Positions 57,571 to 64,000 of a DNA stretch of 64,000 bases are shown here, piece by piece. This DNA is from Pelagomonas calceolata. Lineage: Eukaryota; Sar; Pelagophyceae; Pelagomonadales; Pelagomonadaceae. The DNA lies in contig CAKKNE010000003.1 in the NCBI GenBank assembly GCA_918797485.1, positions 620,001-684,000 on the forward strand, in the 5' to 3' direction. A program made the translations under genes and the position numbers. How positions within the stretch are numbered: the stretch's first letter is position 1; each line of letters opens with the position of its first letter. The notes under the pieces are model-generated. The model did no database searches and was not told where the DNA came from. It saw nothing but the letters and a program-made list of their open reading frames with translations.

Positions 57571-59187
57571 ATGGCTGAGAAGCAGCCGCCCGCCGCCGCG
57601 GGAACGAAGAAAAGCAAGGGCGCGCTCACGAACGAGGACGTCCTCATGACGCACGTCGCGCCGTGCTTGTCCTACATGGATCTCTTCTCGCTCGTGAAGA
57701 CGACGAAGGAGATGCGGTCGCGCCTCACGCACGAGCACTCGCTGACCGCCGTCCTCTTGAATGCGGACGACAAGTTCGGCAAGAACGCCAAAGCCACCAT
57801 CCGCAACGTCATGGATCTGTACGAGAAGGGGAAGATCCACAAGCCCTCGCCGATGCGCCTGCTGCGCCTGGCCAATGGCAAGCGGTGCGAAATGGGCCCG
57901 CCGTGCGACACGCCCGAGGCGCGCAAGGTCGTCAAAACCAGACCGGACTGGGGCCTGTTCTGCTGCTGGCCGCACACCGTCGGCGGTTCGGCCGAGATCT
58001 CGCTCTCGAAGAAGTCCCTCAAGACGTGGGGCGCCACCGTTGGCGACCCCCGGACGTGTCAACACTCCATGTCCAACAAGACGTTCCTCTGGAAGAAGCC
58101 CATGACAGCAGCCGACGGCGAGAAGATAGGCCCCATCACTACCGCTACATCGCCGCACGACGGCAGCACTCCCGACCCGACCCTCGTCCAGCTGTTCCAG
58201 CGCCTCGATCGCGAGGGCCGTGAGCGCATGAGCGCCGCGGCGGCCGTGAAAGCCGACGCGCGACAGAAGAAGAAGGCCTCGAAGGACCAGAAAATTGCAG
58301 CGATCGACGCTACGGTGAAGCGACTGGCTGGAGAAGTCCAAGGCGTCGCTGGCTGCCGCGCACTCGTGGAGCAGCTCGACCCGCTGTACCTCGCGCCGTC
58401 GAAGGCGTCGCCGGCAAAGCTGCGTGCCATTGTCGACGACGTGCGGGACGCTTATGCTGCTGCGGACGCGGCGCTCGGGGATTTTTCGTTCCTCGACGAG
58501 AGCAACCTACGCGACGCCGTGCTGAAGAAGGCGCTCACTATGCGCGGCTACCCCGAGCCCGTGGCTGAGTTCGCGCCCGCCGACTTCCTGCGCTACGCGT
58601 CGCGAGAGGTGCTCGATCTGGCGGCGGCCGGCCGCCTCCGCGAGGCGATGGTGCTGCGGCTGTACAACCAGCCGGTCGTTTGCGACGCACGGCGGATGTC
58701 CCGTCAGCTGGCGAGCATCAAGTACACGAGGCGGGCGTCCCCGAAACGGCTCAAGCAAGCGTTCATCGAGCTGATGGGACGGCCGCCAGCTGATGACCGC
58801 CGGAACATCGCGCAGGGCGCCTGGCAGCACGCGGTCGAGGCGCCCGCCGAGCCCGCGCTTGTCGATCCCCTCGTGCGCGCCAACTCCCCCGAAGCCCTCG
58901 AGGCCGTCGTGAACGCGGCGCGGGACATGTACGATCGCGCGCTCGCCGACGCCCGCGAGTTGGGCCAGCGCATCGACGCGGCTCGAAACCTCGACGCGGG
59001 CGCCGGCGAGGCGTTTCTGCTCAAGTACTCACATTTGAGATATGGCTTTTTCGTCAGCGGGATCGGGTCCGACTGGACATATGCGCGTATCCTGGAGTAC
59101 TACGACCAACAGAATGCTGGCCCGGGAGGCCAAATTAGTCGGGGGTCGGCGGCGTCGCCATTGGGTTTTTGGGCCGGCGACGCTTGA
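57571..59187 (+). CDS. F-box-like protein, 538 aa
   Basis: Start MAEKQPPAAAGTKKSKGALT at 57571. Residues ~20-55 (NEDVLMTHVAPCLSYMDLFS, LVKTTKEMRSRL) resemble an F-box, with a helix-rich LRR-less region after it. Residues ~95-170 have several Cys and His (GKRCEMGPPCDTPEARK, GLFCCWPHTVGG, RTCQHSMSNKTFLW) that could bind zinc. The C-terminal ~300 residues are helical (LRDAVLKKALTMRGYPEP, LKQAFIELMGRPPADDRR), ending SPLGFWAGDA. Possible SCF-type adaptor. The substrate part is not recognised. Confidence 0.6.
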   Translation: MAEKQPPAAAGTKKSKGALTNEDVLMTHVAPCLSYMDLFSLVKTTKEMRSRLTHEHSLTAVLLNADDKFGKNAKATIRNVMDLYEKGKIHKPSPMRLLRLANGKRCEMGPPCDTPEARKVVKTRPDWGLFCCWPHTVGGSAEISLSKKSLKTWGATVGDPRTCQHSMSNKTFLWKKPMTAADGEKIGPITTATSPHDGSTPDPTLVQLFQRLDREGRERMSAAAAVKADARQKKKASKDQKIAAIDATVKRLAGEVQGVAGCRALVEQLDPLYLAPSKASPAKLRAIVDDVRDAYAAADAALGDFSFLDESNLRDAVLKKALTMRGYPEPVAEFAPADFLRYASREVLDLAAAGRLREAMVLRLYNQPVVCDARRMSRQLASIKYTRRASPKRLKQAFIELMGRPPADDRRNIAQGAWQHAVEAPAEPALVDPLVRANSPEALEAVVNAARDMYDRALADARELGQRIDAARNLDAGAGEAFLLKYSHLRYGFFVSGIGSDWTYARILEYYDQQNAGPGGQISRGSAASPLGFWAGDA

Positions 59188-59221
59188 TGAGTGTCACGTG
59201 TCACTAGATGTCTAAGTTACC

Positions 59222-59923
59222 TTACCCTTCGCCGCCAGCGCGCGCCGCCCGCCGCTCGCGCCGAGTCCTCGGCCGCGGCAGGCCCGGCTCTACAGTTATC
59301 GGTACCGGCTTCCGCCGCCGTTTCCGCGGCAGCAACGGCGCAGCGCAACGCGTAACGACGGCGGCCGCACAGGCGTCGGCCAGTTCATCACCGTCATCAA
59401 CCAAGCCCGCGGCCTCGAGATCAGCAAAGACATCATCATACGCGCGGCCCGTGACCGCGTCGAGCGCGAGCACGTGAACCCTCTGTAAATCAGCGTACTT
59501 CGCGCGCTTCTCGTCGATAGCCGCTTCGGCTACAGAAACGTCGCCGGCGAAGGCCCGGACCGTCACTTCGACGAAGGACCACTCGTCATCAACGCAGATG
59601 GAGACGTCGACGGCGCGGCGGCCGGGGCCCTTCAGGTCGAGGCCGAGGCGCCACAAGGGCGCGTCGCGGCGCACGTCGCTATGTAGTGCGCGGCAGGCCG
59701 CGGCGACGCGGCGGCAGACCGCGTCGTGGCGGTCGCGGCGTGCCGCTTGCGAGCGGATTTGGGAAGATAATTTGCGCGCGGCGTCGTCTGGAGTTAATTC
59801 GCAGCCCGGGGCGGCGTCGAGTAGTAACGCAGCCGCCTCCTCCTGTAAGCCGACCTTGTGAAGCGCCGGGCCGAGCTCCGACGGCGCGAGCGCCGCGACG
59901 GCGCTAATGACAAGAAATCTCAT
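59222..59923 (-). CDS. Leader-bearing protein with PD-(D/E)XK-like motif
   Basis: Taken from ATG 59921-59923 (MRFLVISAVAALAPSELGPA), 233 aa; in-frame codons upstream of it are not ATG. The N-terminus is a hydrophobic signal or transit peptide. The core reads LWRLGLDLKGPGRRAVDVSI, then SFVEVTVRAF, then AIDEKRAKYADL. The order D-x(n)-ExT, then a helix with KxxKY, resembles restriction-endonuclease-like (PD-(D/E)XK) folds. The C-terminus is strongly basic (PRKRRRKPVPITVEP, RTRRERRAARAGG). An organellar nuclease is a guess. Its start codon overlaps the stop of the small gene upstream (ATGA). Confidence 0.55.
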   Translation of the reverse strand: MRFLVISAVAALAPSELGPALHKVGLQEEAAALLLDAAPGCELTPDDAARKLSSQIRSQAARRDRHDAVCRRVAAACRALHSDVRRDAPLWRLGLDLKGPGRRAVDVSICVDDEWSFVEVTVRAFAGDVSVAEAAIDEKRAKYADLQRVHVLALDAVTGRAYDDVFADLEAAGLVDDGDELADACAAAVVTRCAAPLLPRKRRRKPVPITVEPGLPRPRTRRERRAARAGGEG

Positions 59924-60102
59924 GAGGGCGGCGGCCACGTCGGCGGCGCGACGTCAATCAAAGCTTCGACGAACTCGCTGAGGATGGCCTCCTCGAGCTC
60001 CTCGTTGCGCGGCATGAGGTCCTCGTCGCCGCAGTCGTCGCCGTCGACCTCGGAGAAGGAGTCGGACTCGAGGTCCTCGTCTTTTGACGTTGCGGCGCCC
60101 AT
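59920..60102 (-). CDS. Small acidic protein with myristoylation motif, 60 aa
   Basis: Starts MGAATSKDEDLESDSFSEVD, with Gly2 and Ser/Lys positions good for N-myristoylation, and ends VAPPTWPPPS. It contains acidic helical segments (NEELEEAILSEFVEALIDV). The TGA stop overlaps the ATG of the downstream gene on the same strand as ATGA. It may be a real upstream cistron, a regulatory upstream ORF, or a 5' exon of the next gene; no intron joining the two was found. Confidence 0.45.
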   Translation of the reverse strand: MGAATSKDEDLESDSFSEVDGDDCGDEDLMPRNEELEEAILSEFVEALIDVAPPTWPPPS

Positions 60103-60663
60103 TCTCCTTTGCGCTACGTGTGTTGCGTGCTATTTTGCGCGGCGGCTGGCGTGCTATTTTTTGGCAGCAGTGTGTTGGGCAGGGCTTTTGAGCGCGGCGG
60201 AGCGGCGAGCGTCCAGCGCGGCTGCTCCGGCGTTGGCGTGATATGTATTTTTCACTAACGGCGAGCTGCTCCGCGTTGCGCGCTCACGGACGGCGCCGGC
60301 TTTGTGTGTTTGCTAGTGTCTTACAGCCGCTAGATCAAAAGTCAAAGAGTCTCAATGAATCTATCCTAGTCGTTGGGAGTAGTGTAAGCGGCTACCTTCA
60401 CAATTCTTTTACATCGACTCCTCCCCCGCTGTCGATTGTACAAGCAGCAAGGGAGGCTAAATAAATGCAAATACGACGACGACAGTGCTCAAACAACCTT
60501 CGCAGGATAACTGATAGCCCATAGCGACACATTACTGAATAACTTGGCTCCGCATGCAGCAGCGCCTCAAAACAAAGCTTTGGAGAGCCTCTCCGCGCGC
60601 TTGCCGTCAGCGCGACGCCGACGCGCATCGATCACGCAAACAACCACGCAGGTCTCGAACACC
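60103..60663. other. Divergent intergenic region
   Basis: 561 bp between the small acidic gene (minus) and eIF3j (plus). It contains GCTAG element copy 8 at 60312-60333. A frame open from 60544 precedes the better ATG at 60664 and is probably 5' UTR. Confidence 0.5.
60312..60333. promoter_or_regulatory. Dispersed GCTAG-capped promoter element, copy 8
   Basis: The plus strand reads GCTAGTGTCTTACA, GC, CGCTAG. It lies about 330 bp upstream of the eIF3j ATG. Confidence 0.65.
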
Positions 60664-61206
60664 ATGGCGGACAGCTGGGAGGACGACGACGCCGACGTCA
60701 CGCTGCCCGGCGCCGCCGCGCCGCCGGCCGCGTGGGACGACGAGGAGGAAGAGGAGGACCTCGCGAACAACGACCCGCCCCCGAAGCCGCCGCCGGCGCC
60801 GGCCAGCGAGAAAAAAGTCGTCGCCGAGAAGGACCCCGACGCCGTCGTCATCAAGTTGGACAACATGAACGACCACCTCAAACTCGTACCCTTGTTACTC
60901 GAGCGCTTCGAAGCCAAAAAGTCCAAGGACAGCCACGTCTTCATGTTCGTCAAGGAGCTCCTCAAGAAGACCGAATCACGGTTCTCGGCCGCCGAGTGTG
61001 GGGACTTGGCTATTATGGCAGGGAACTACCAAAAGACGAAGCAGCAGGCCATCGACAAGCCCACCGAGTCGAACGCCAAAAAAAAGTCCAAGAAGAAGTC
61101 CAAGAAAGAAAAACTCGAGCAGAAGAAGAAGGTCGACGACTTGTTCGGCGTCGCCGAGGCCGGCGAGTACGACCACTACGAGGACCAGTACGACGACTTC
61201 TTCTGA
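60664..61206 (+). CDS. EIF3J: Translation initiation factor eIF3 subunit J
   Basis: 180 aa from ATG 60664 (MADSWEDDDADVTLPG). The acidic N-terminus with the WDDEEEEEDL motif is the segment that contacts other eIF3 subunits. The helical middle (DNMNDHLKLVPLLLERFEAK, VFMFVKELLKKTE) and Lys-rich tail (KKKSKKKSKKEKLEQKKK) end in the family-typical YDDFF. Slightly shorter than animal eIF3j (~258 aa), mostly in the first part. It regulates 40S mRNA-channel access. A GCTAG element lies upstream. Confidence 0.88.
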   Translation: MADSWEDDDADVTLPGAAAPPAAWDDEEEEEDLANNDPPPKPPPAPASEKKVVAEKDPDAVVIKLDNMNDHLKLVPLLLERFEAKKSKDSHVFMFVKELLKKTESRFSAAECGDLAIMAGNYQKTKQQAIDKPTESNAKKKSKKKSKKEKLEQKKKVDDLFGVAEAGEYDHYEDQYDDFF

Positions 61207-61298
61207 GTAACTAGAGAAACGTGTACTAGTCAGCACGACGTCGCCGCGACGCGTCGAAGAGAGACACTAGCATGTTAAGCGACGGGAGAGCGAACCGA

Positions 61299-62138
61299 CT
61301 AGTCGACGTAGTCCGCCTTGACCTTGCGCCCGAGGTGCCACGCGCTCGACGAGAAGAGCGCGACGTTCACGGAGCAGAGCATGTAGTTGATCGGGTTCAC
61401 GAGGAGCGCGTACCTCGAGAAGAACGCTCCGGTGAGCGTCAGCGCCGTGTACTGCGCGAGCGAGATCTTCTCGACGGGCCGATCCAGCTCCATCATCGAC
61501 GCGCCGGAGATGAGCCACTTGCTCATGGGCGCCCAGAAGTGGACCGTGAAGGGCCCGGCGGCCGCGCCCGCGAACGTCGAGACCGGGCCGAGGTTTGCGG
61601 CGACGAGCGCCGACTGCAGCGTCGGCCCGGCGACGACCATGCCACCCAGCGCCGCGGCGCCCACCCCGGACTTCATGAGAATGTCCTGGACCTCCTCGTC
61701 CTTGCCCTGCGACGTCTTGTACTCCACGGCTCTCCGCATCTGGTTGAACTGGGCGACGACGTTTGAGCCGTGGCATGCAGCTAACAGGAGGTTCTGGGGC
61801 TTGACGATGATGGCCCACCGGCAGAACAGGGACGAGTAGATGATCATGACGGGTGTCATCGTCATCGAGATTTTTTCCGGCGAGGAGAACTGGGCGTCAT
61901 AAATCGCCGCGCCCGTCATGCCCCAGCCCGCGAGCGCGCCGAGGCCGCCCCAGAATTCCGCGCTCGACCACCAGCCCGGTTTCGCCTCCGGCGCGGCGGC
62001 CTTCTCCGCAGCCTTCTCGGCCGGCTTCTCTGATAGTAAGCGCCGCGGTGCGCGCTGAGCGCTGCGCTGCGACGCGCGGGCGAGTAGCGCACGCGTGCCG
62101 CTCGCCGCGGCGCGGCTGGCCAGCCTGCTGAGCATCAT
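61299..62138 (-). CDS. Single-chain mitochondrial pyruvate carrier (MPC1-like + linker helix + MPC2-like)
   Basis: 279 aa from ATG 62136-62138. Residues 1-35 are an Arg/Ser-rich mitochondrial presequence (MMLSRLASRAAASGTRALLA). Residues ~61-140 match MPC1: GMTGAAIYDAQFSSPEKIS, then MIIYSSLFCRWAIIVKPQNL, then CHGSNVVAQFNQMRRAVEY. Residues ~157-190 are an extra hydrophobic segment (GVGAAALGGMVVAGPTLQSA). Residues ~199-275 match MPC2: HFWAPMSKWLISGASMMELD, RPVEKISLAQYTALTLTGAF, FSRYALLVNPINYML. In animals, fungi and plants MPC1 and MPC2 are separate ~110-150 aa proteins that form a heterodimer; here both halves are in one frame with no intron. Expected to import pyruvate across the inner mitochondrial membrane. 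Confidence 0.88.
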   Translation of the reverse strand: MMLSRLASRAAASGTRALLARASQRSAQRAPRRLLSEKPAEKAAEKAAAPEAKPGWWSSAEFWGGLGALAGWGMTGAAIYDAQFSSPEKISMTMTPVMIIYSSLFCRWAIIVKPQNLLLAACHGSNVVAQFNQMRRAVEYKTSQGKDEEVQDILMKSGVGAAALGGMVVAGPTLQSALVAANLGPVSTFAGAAAGPFTVHFWAPMSKWLISGASMMELDRPVEKISLAQYTALTLTGAFFSRYALLVNPINYMLCSVNVALFSSSAWHLGRKVKADYVD

Positions 62139-62624
62139 GGTGAGTGGCTTTGTGTGCGCTGCGCGCGCGGCGTTTTCAGAGATGAGCGACAAGCAACTTG
62201 AAAACCAAACGAAACGATGAGTTCGCTGTCGCAGCGATGCACCCGCGGCTCTGCAGCAGCAATGTGAATGGCAGTGCTGCTTTGCCCACTCAAAAGTGAA
62301 AGGGAGAGTGCCATCGACCAACCCTCGAGGCGTCTTCGCACTCGTCGGAAGGTGGAGGAGACGTCTCGCAAACGCCCAGCTGCCCGTGCCTGCGCCCCGC
62401 GGAGGAACACACCATCCTCGGAAGGAAATTTTAGCAGCGCGCAGCTCCATCGTGCAAGGCAGTGTCACGTGTTTTTGCCACGTAGTTCTCCCTATCATCA
62501 CGTACGAATAGTCGCTTTTGCATTGTTCGCCGCGGTTTGCAGGCTGCCCTTTGCCAGCCGAAATTTTTAGTGCGGTCCGCATTGCGCGCAGCGATCATTT
62601 CCGCGCGACGCAGGCGCCAGCACC
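62139..62624. other. Divergent intergenic region
   Basis: 486 bp between the pyruvate carrier (minus) and the ABM-like gene (plus). The carrier frame stays open upstream to 62582 but that sequence lacks targeting features. No GCTAG element seen. Confidence 0.4.
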
Positions 62625-63246
62625 ATGGTCCAAATCCACGAAGTGGCCGAATCCACGAAGGAAGCAACGGACGAAGGGGCCAAGGTCACCACCGTGTCGG
62701 AAGGCGCCGACGCCACGGCGGCGCCGCCGGCCGAAGACAAAAAGTCGCTATTGATGAGCCTCGGCCTGCCGGAGGAAGTGGCCGACGCGGCCATCGCGAG
62801 CGACGGTGACGGCTTCAAGGACGGGGCGTCGCGGGTGTCCATGTTCTACTCCCTGAAAGTTAACGACGACGCCAAGGCTGAATGGAAGGATCACTACCTA
62901 AATTACACAAAAGGCGCCAAGGCCTCGAAGGGCCACGTCAACGTCTCGCACTCGTACAACGAGGAGACGCGCGAGGTGATCTGCATCGAGACTATCACTG
63001 GGAAGGATGCGATGAGCAACCACATCGGCAACTGCTTGCCGCACTACGCTCAAATGCTCGGTTGTGGCGCAAGAGGCGGCGTCCGTGTTCTTGGTCGCTT
63101 CTCGCGTCTCAACGTTACTCTACACACAGGTTGTCATGAAGGAAATCATCTGCGTCTGCGACCCGGCGGAAATGGACTGGTTCAAGGCGTCCCTCGCGGC
63201 CTGGCAGCCGGAGAGAATGGTCTGCACGCCCGACCACTGCCCCTGA
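62625..63246 (+). CDS. ABM-like (dimeric alpha/beta barrel) protein with a short intron
   Basis: Start MVQIHEVAESTKEATDEGAK at 62625. Residues 1-60 are low complexity. The core (SMFYSLKVNDDAKAEWKDHY, VNVSHSYNEETREVICIETI, NHIGNCLPHYAQML) has the strand-helix-strand order of antibiotic-biosynthesis-monooxygenase-type barrels. The frame then breaks. Excising 63081-63129 continues with VVMKEIICVCDPAEMDWFKA and ends VCTPDHCP, giving 190 aa. Alternatively a small indel near 63058 would give a longer product. Likely a small homodimeric stress or metabolic protein; activity unknown. The stop lies 31 bp from the convergent FYVE gene stop. Confidence 0.6.
63081..63129 (+). other. Probable 49-bp intron in the ABM-like gene
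   Basis: GTCCGTG ... TACACACAG, phase 0 on both sides, with a pyrimidine-rich 3' half and a CTCAAC branch-like motif. It is the only GT in the right phase near the frame break. Unusually short, so a sequencing indel is the alternative. Confidence 0.5.
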
Positions 63247-63277
63247 CGAACACTAGTAACATTCCACAGTACGATTA

Positions 63278-63757
63278 TCAACTAGGCCACGCGTCGACCA
63301 CGCCCACGTTTGTCGTCGCCGGCGGCGGTGCACTCGTCCGCCGCGCGACGCGACCTCGTATGCGCGCATCCACGACGGCCGCGCAGCGCGAGCACGCGCG
63401 CACGTAGCCCTCCACGGCCTCGCGGTCGAGCGACGCCGCCGCGCGCTGTACTGAATCGGGGCCGTCGTGGCCCTGGCAGAACCGCAGGGGCAGCCGATGA
63501 TTCGAGCAGCCGTCGCAGACGCAGGCGCCGCAGCGCCGGCAATGATGCCGCCGTCGCAGCAGAAAATTGAAGTGCTTGCCGCAGATCATGCACGCCGGCG
63601 TCGACCCGTCGGGCACGCGCGTCAGGCCGCGCGTCGCGAGGTGCTTCCGCCACGGCGCGTCGAGCGGGTCGCCGTCGCCGATCGGGGCGGGGAGCGGCGC
63701 GGCCACCGGCTGCGGCGACTCGCGGCCGGCGTCGGCCAAGCTCTGGTAGCCAGACAT
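63278..63757 (-). CDS. FYVE-domain protein, 159 aa
   Basis: Start MSGYQSLADAGRESPQPVAA at 63755-63757. Residues ~45-120 are a FYVE zinc finger: STPACMICGKHFNFLLRRRH, HCRRCGACVCDGCSNHRLPL, and a final CSRC pair. The R(R/K)HHCR motif that reads PtdIns(3)P is intact as RRRHHCRRCG, and the expected eight Cys/His ligands are present. A long loop (GHDGPDSVQRAAASLDREAV) separates the last pair. The WxxD opening is degenerate (RVPDGSTPAC). N- and C-termini are short and disordered. Probably binds early endosomes as a small adaptor. Confidence 0.85.
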   Translation of the reverse strand: MSGYQSLADAGRESPQPVAAPLPAPIGDGDPLDAPWRKHLATRGLTRVPDGSTPACMICGKHFNFLLRRRHHCRRCGACVCDGCSNHRLPLRFCQGHDGPDSVQRAAASLDREAVEGYVRACSRCAAVVDARIRGRVARRTSAPPPATTNVGVVDAWPS

Positions 63758-64000
63758 TTGACGGCTCAGTTCGTGTACTCGTTGGTCGTTTTGCGCAACA
63801 ACTGATATGCGTGCGTACTCCTCGCTGTTTTGCCCAACAACTGATGTGCGATGCTTCCGTGCGCACGATTACCTCCCTCTCAGCCCAAAGCTTGTAAAGT
63901 GCCGGTGTATCGCTGCCAGCAGCGGTCACTCTAGGCGCTGAGGGCCCAAAGCTGGTGCGAGGACGCGTATCTATGCGCGTAGCTCTGCAAGCCGGCCGCG

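Noticed and set aside
61262-61281. Possible ninth GCTAG element (GACACTAGC near 61262)
   Set aside because: Only half of the element is present and it lies between two stop codons, unlike the other eight copies.
1-64000. tRNA, rRNA or CRISPR arrays
   Set aside because: No cloverleaf with a GGTTCRA-type T-loop, no rRNA sequence and no spacer-repeat pattern was recognised by eye; a covariance-model search was not possible.

Overview
The window is nuclear DNA of a GC-rich, gene-dense unicellular eukaryote. Evidence: orthologues of delta-COP, eIF3j, the mitochondrial m-AAA protease, a mitochondrial pyruvate carrier, a tubulin glycylase and a La-motif protein; short spliceosomal introns (about 50-170 bp); secretory and mitochondrial leaders; no bacterial operon layout. 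Several introns share an internal CGCCATCGACGCG-type palindrome, and one has terminal inverted repeats plus a flanking direct repeat. That is the signature of transposon-derived introns (introners), known from the pelagophyte Aureococcus. Together with the abundance of MYND, ankyrin and TPR proteins, my best guess is a pelagophyte-like stramenopile alga (inference).

Layout. 1-9.7 kb: a SUMO-like/F-box-like protein (minus, cut by the window edge), a TTLL3/8-type glycylase (minus, several small frame breaks at homopolymers), an unknown protein, and a SAP plus La-motif protein. 9.7-13.15 kb: a 3.4 kb gene-poor stretch. 13.15-19.6 kb: a secreted Cys-rich protein with about 6.4 copies of a 660-bp higher-order repeat, ending abruptly beside a Tc1/IS630-type transposase. 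19.7-32.6 kb: a Pro/Gly/Tyr-rich protein, two small genes, a Rad5/HLTF-like SNF2 helicase, a five-C2-domain ankyrin protein and a BIVM-like protein. 33-45 kb: a J-domain/Cys-repeat protein facing an ER SANT protein, a MYND-Aha1 fusion, a RelA/SpoT-like-TPR-ankyrin protein facing an AFG3-type protease, and delta-COP. 45-54 kb: a 2,858-residue FHA/coiled-coil giant. 54-64 kb: a peroxiredoxin-like protein, two further MYND proteins, an F-box-like protein, two genes overlapping by ATGA, eIF3j, a single-chain mitochondrial pyruvate carrier (MPC1-like plus MPC2-like halves), an ABM-like protein and a FYVE protein.

Organisation. Genes alternate strands. Eight convergent pairs have stop codons only 17-92 bp apart. 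A highly conserved 20-26 bp element (GCTAGTGTCTTACA, a short spacer, CGCTAGC) recurs eight times, nearly always 70-330 bp upstream of a start codon, and is the strongest unexplained regulatory signal here. The most striking gene is the fused pyruvate carrier, which has a hydrophobic linker between its halves, reminiscent of how SWEET transporters join two SemiSWEET units.

Frame breaks at homopolymer runs in otherwise well-conserved genes suggest residual assembly indels.
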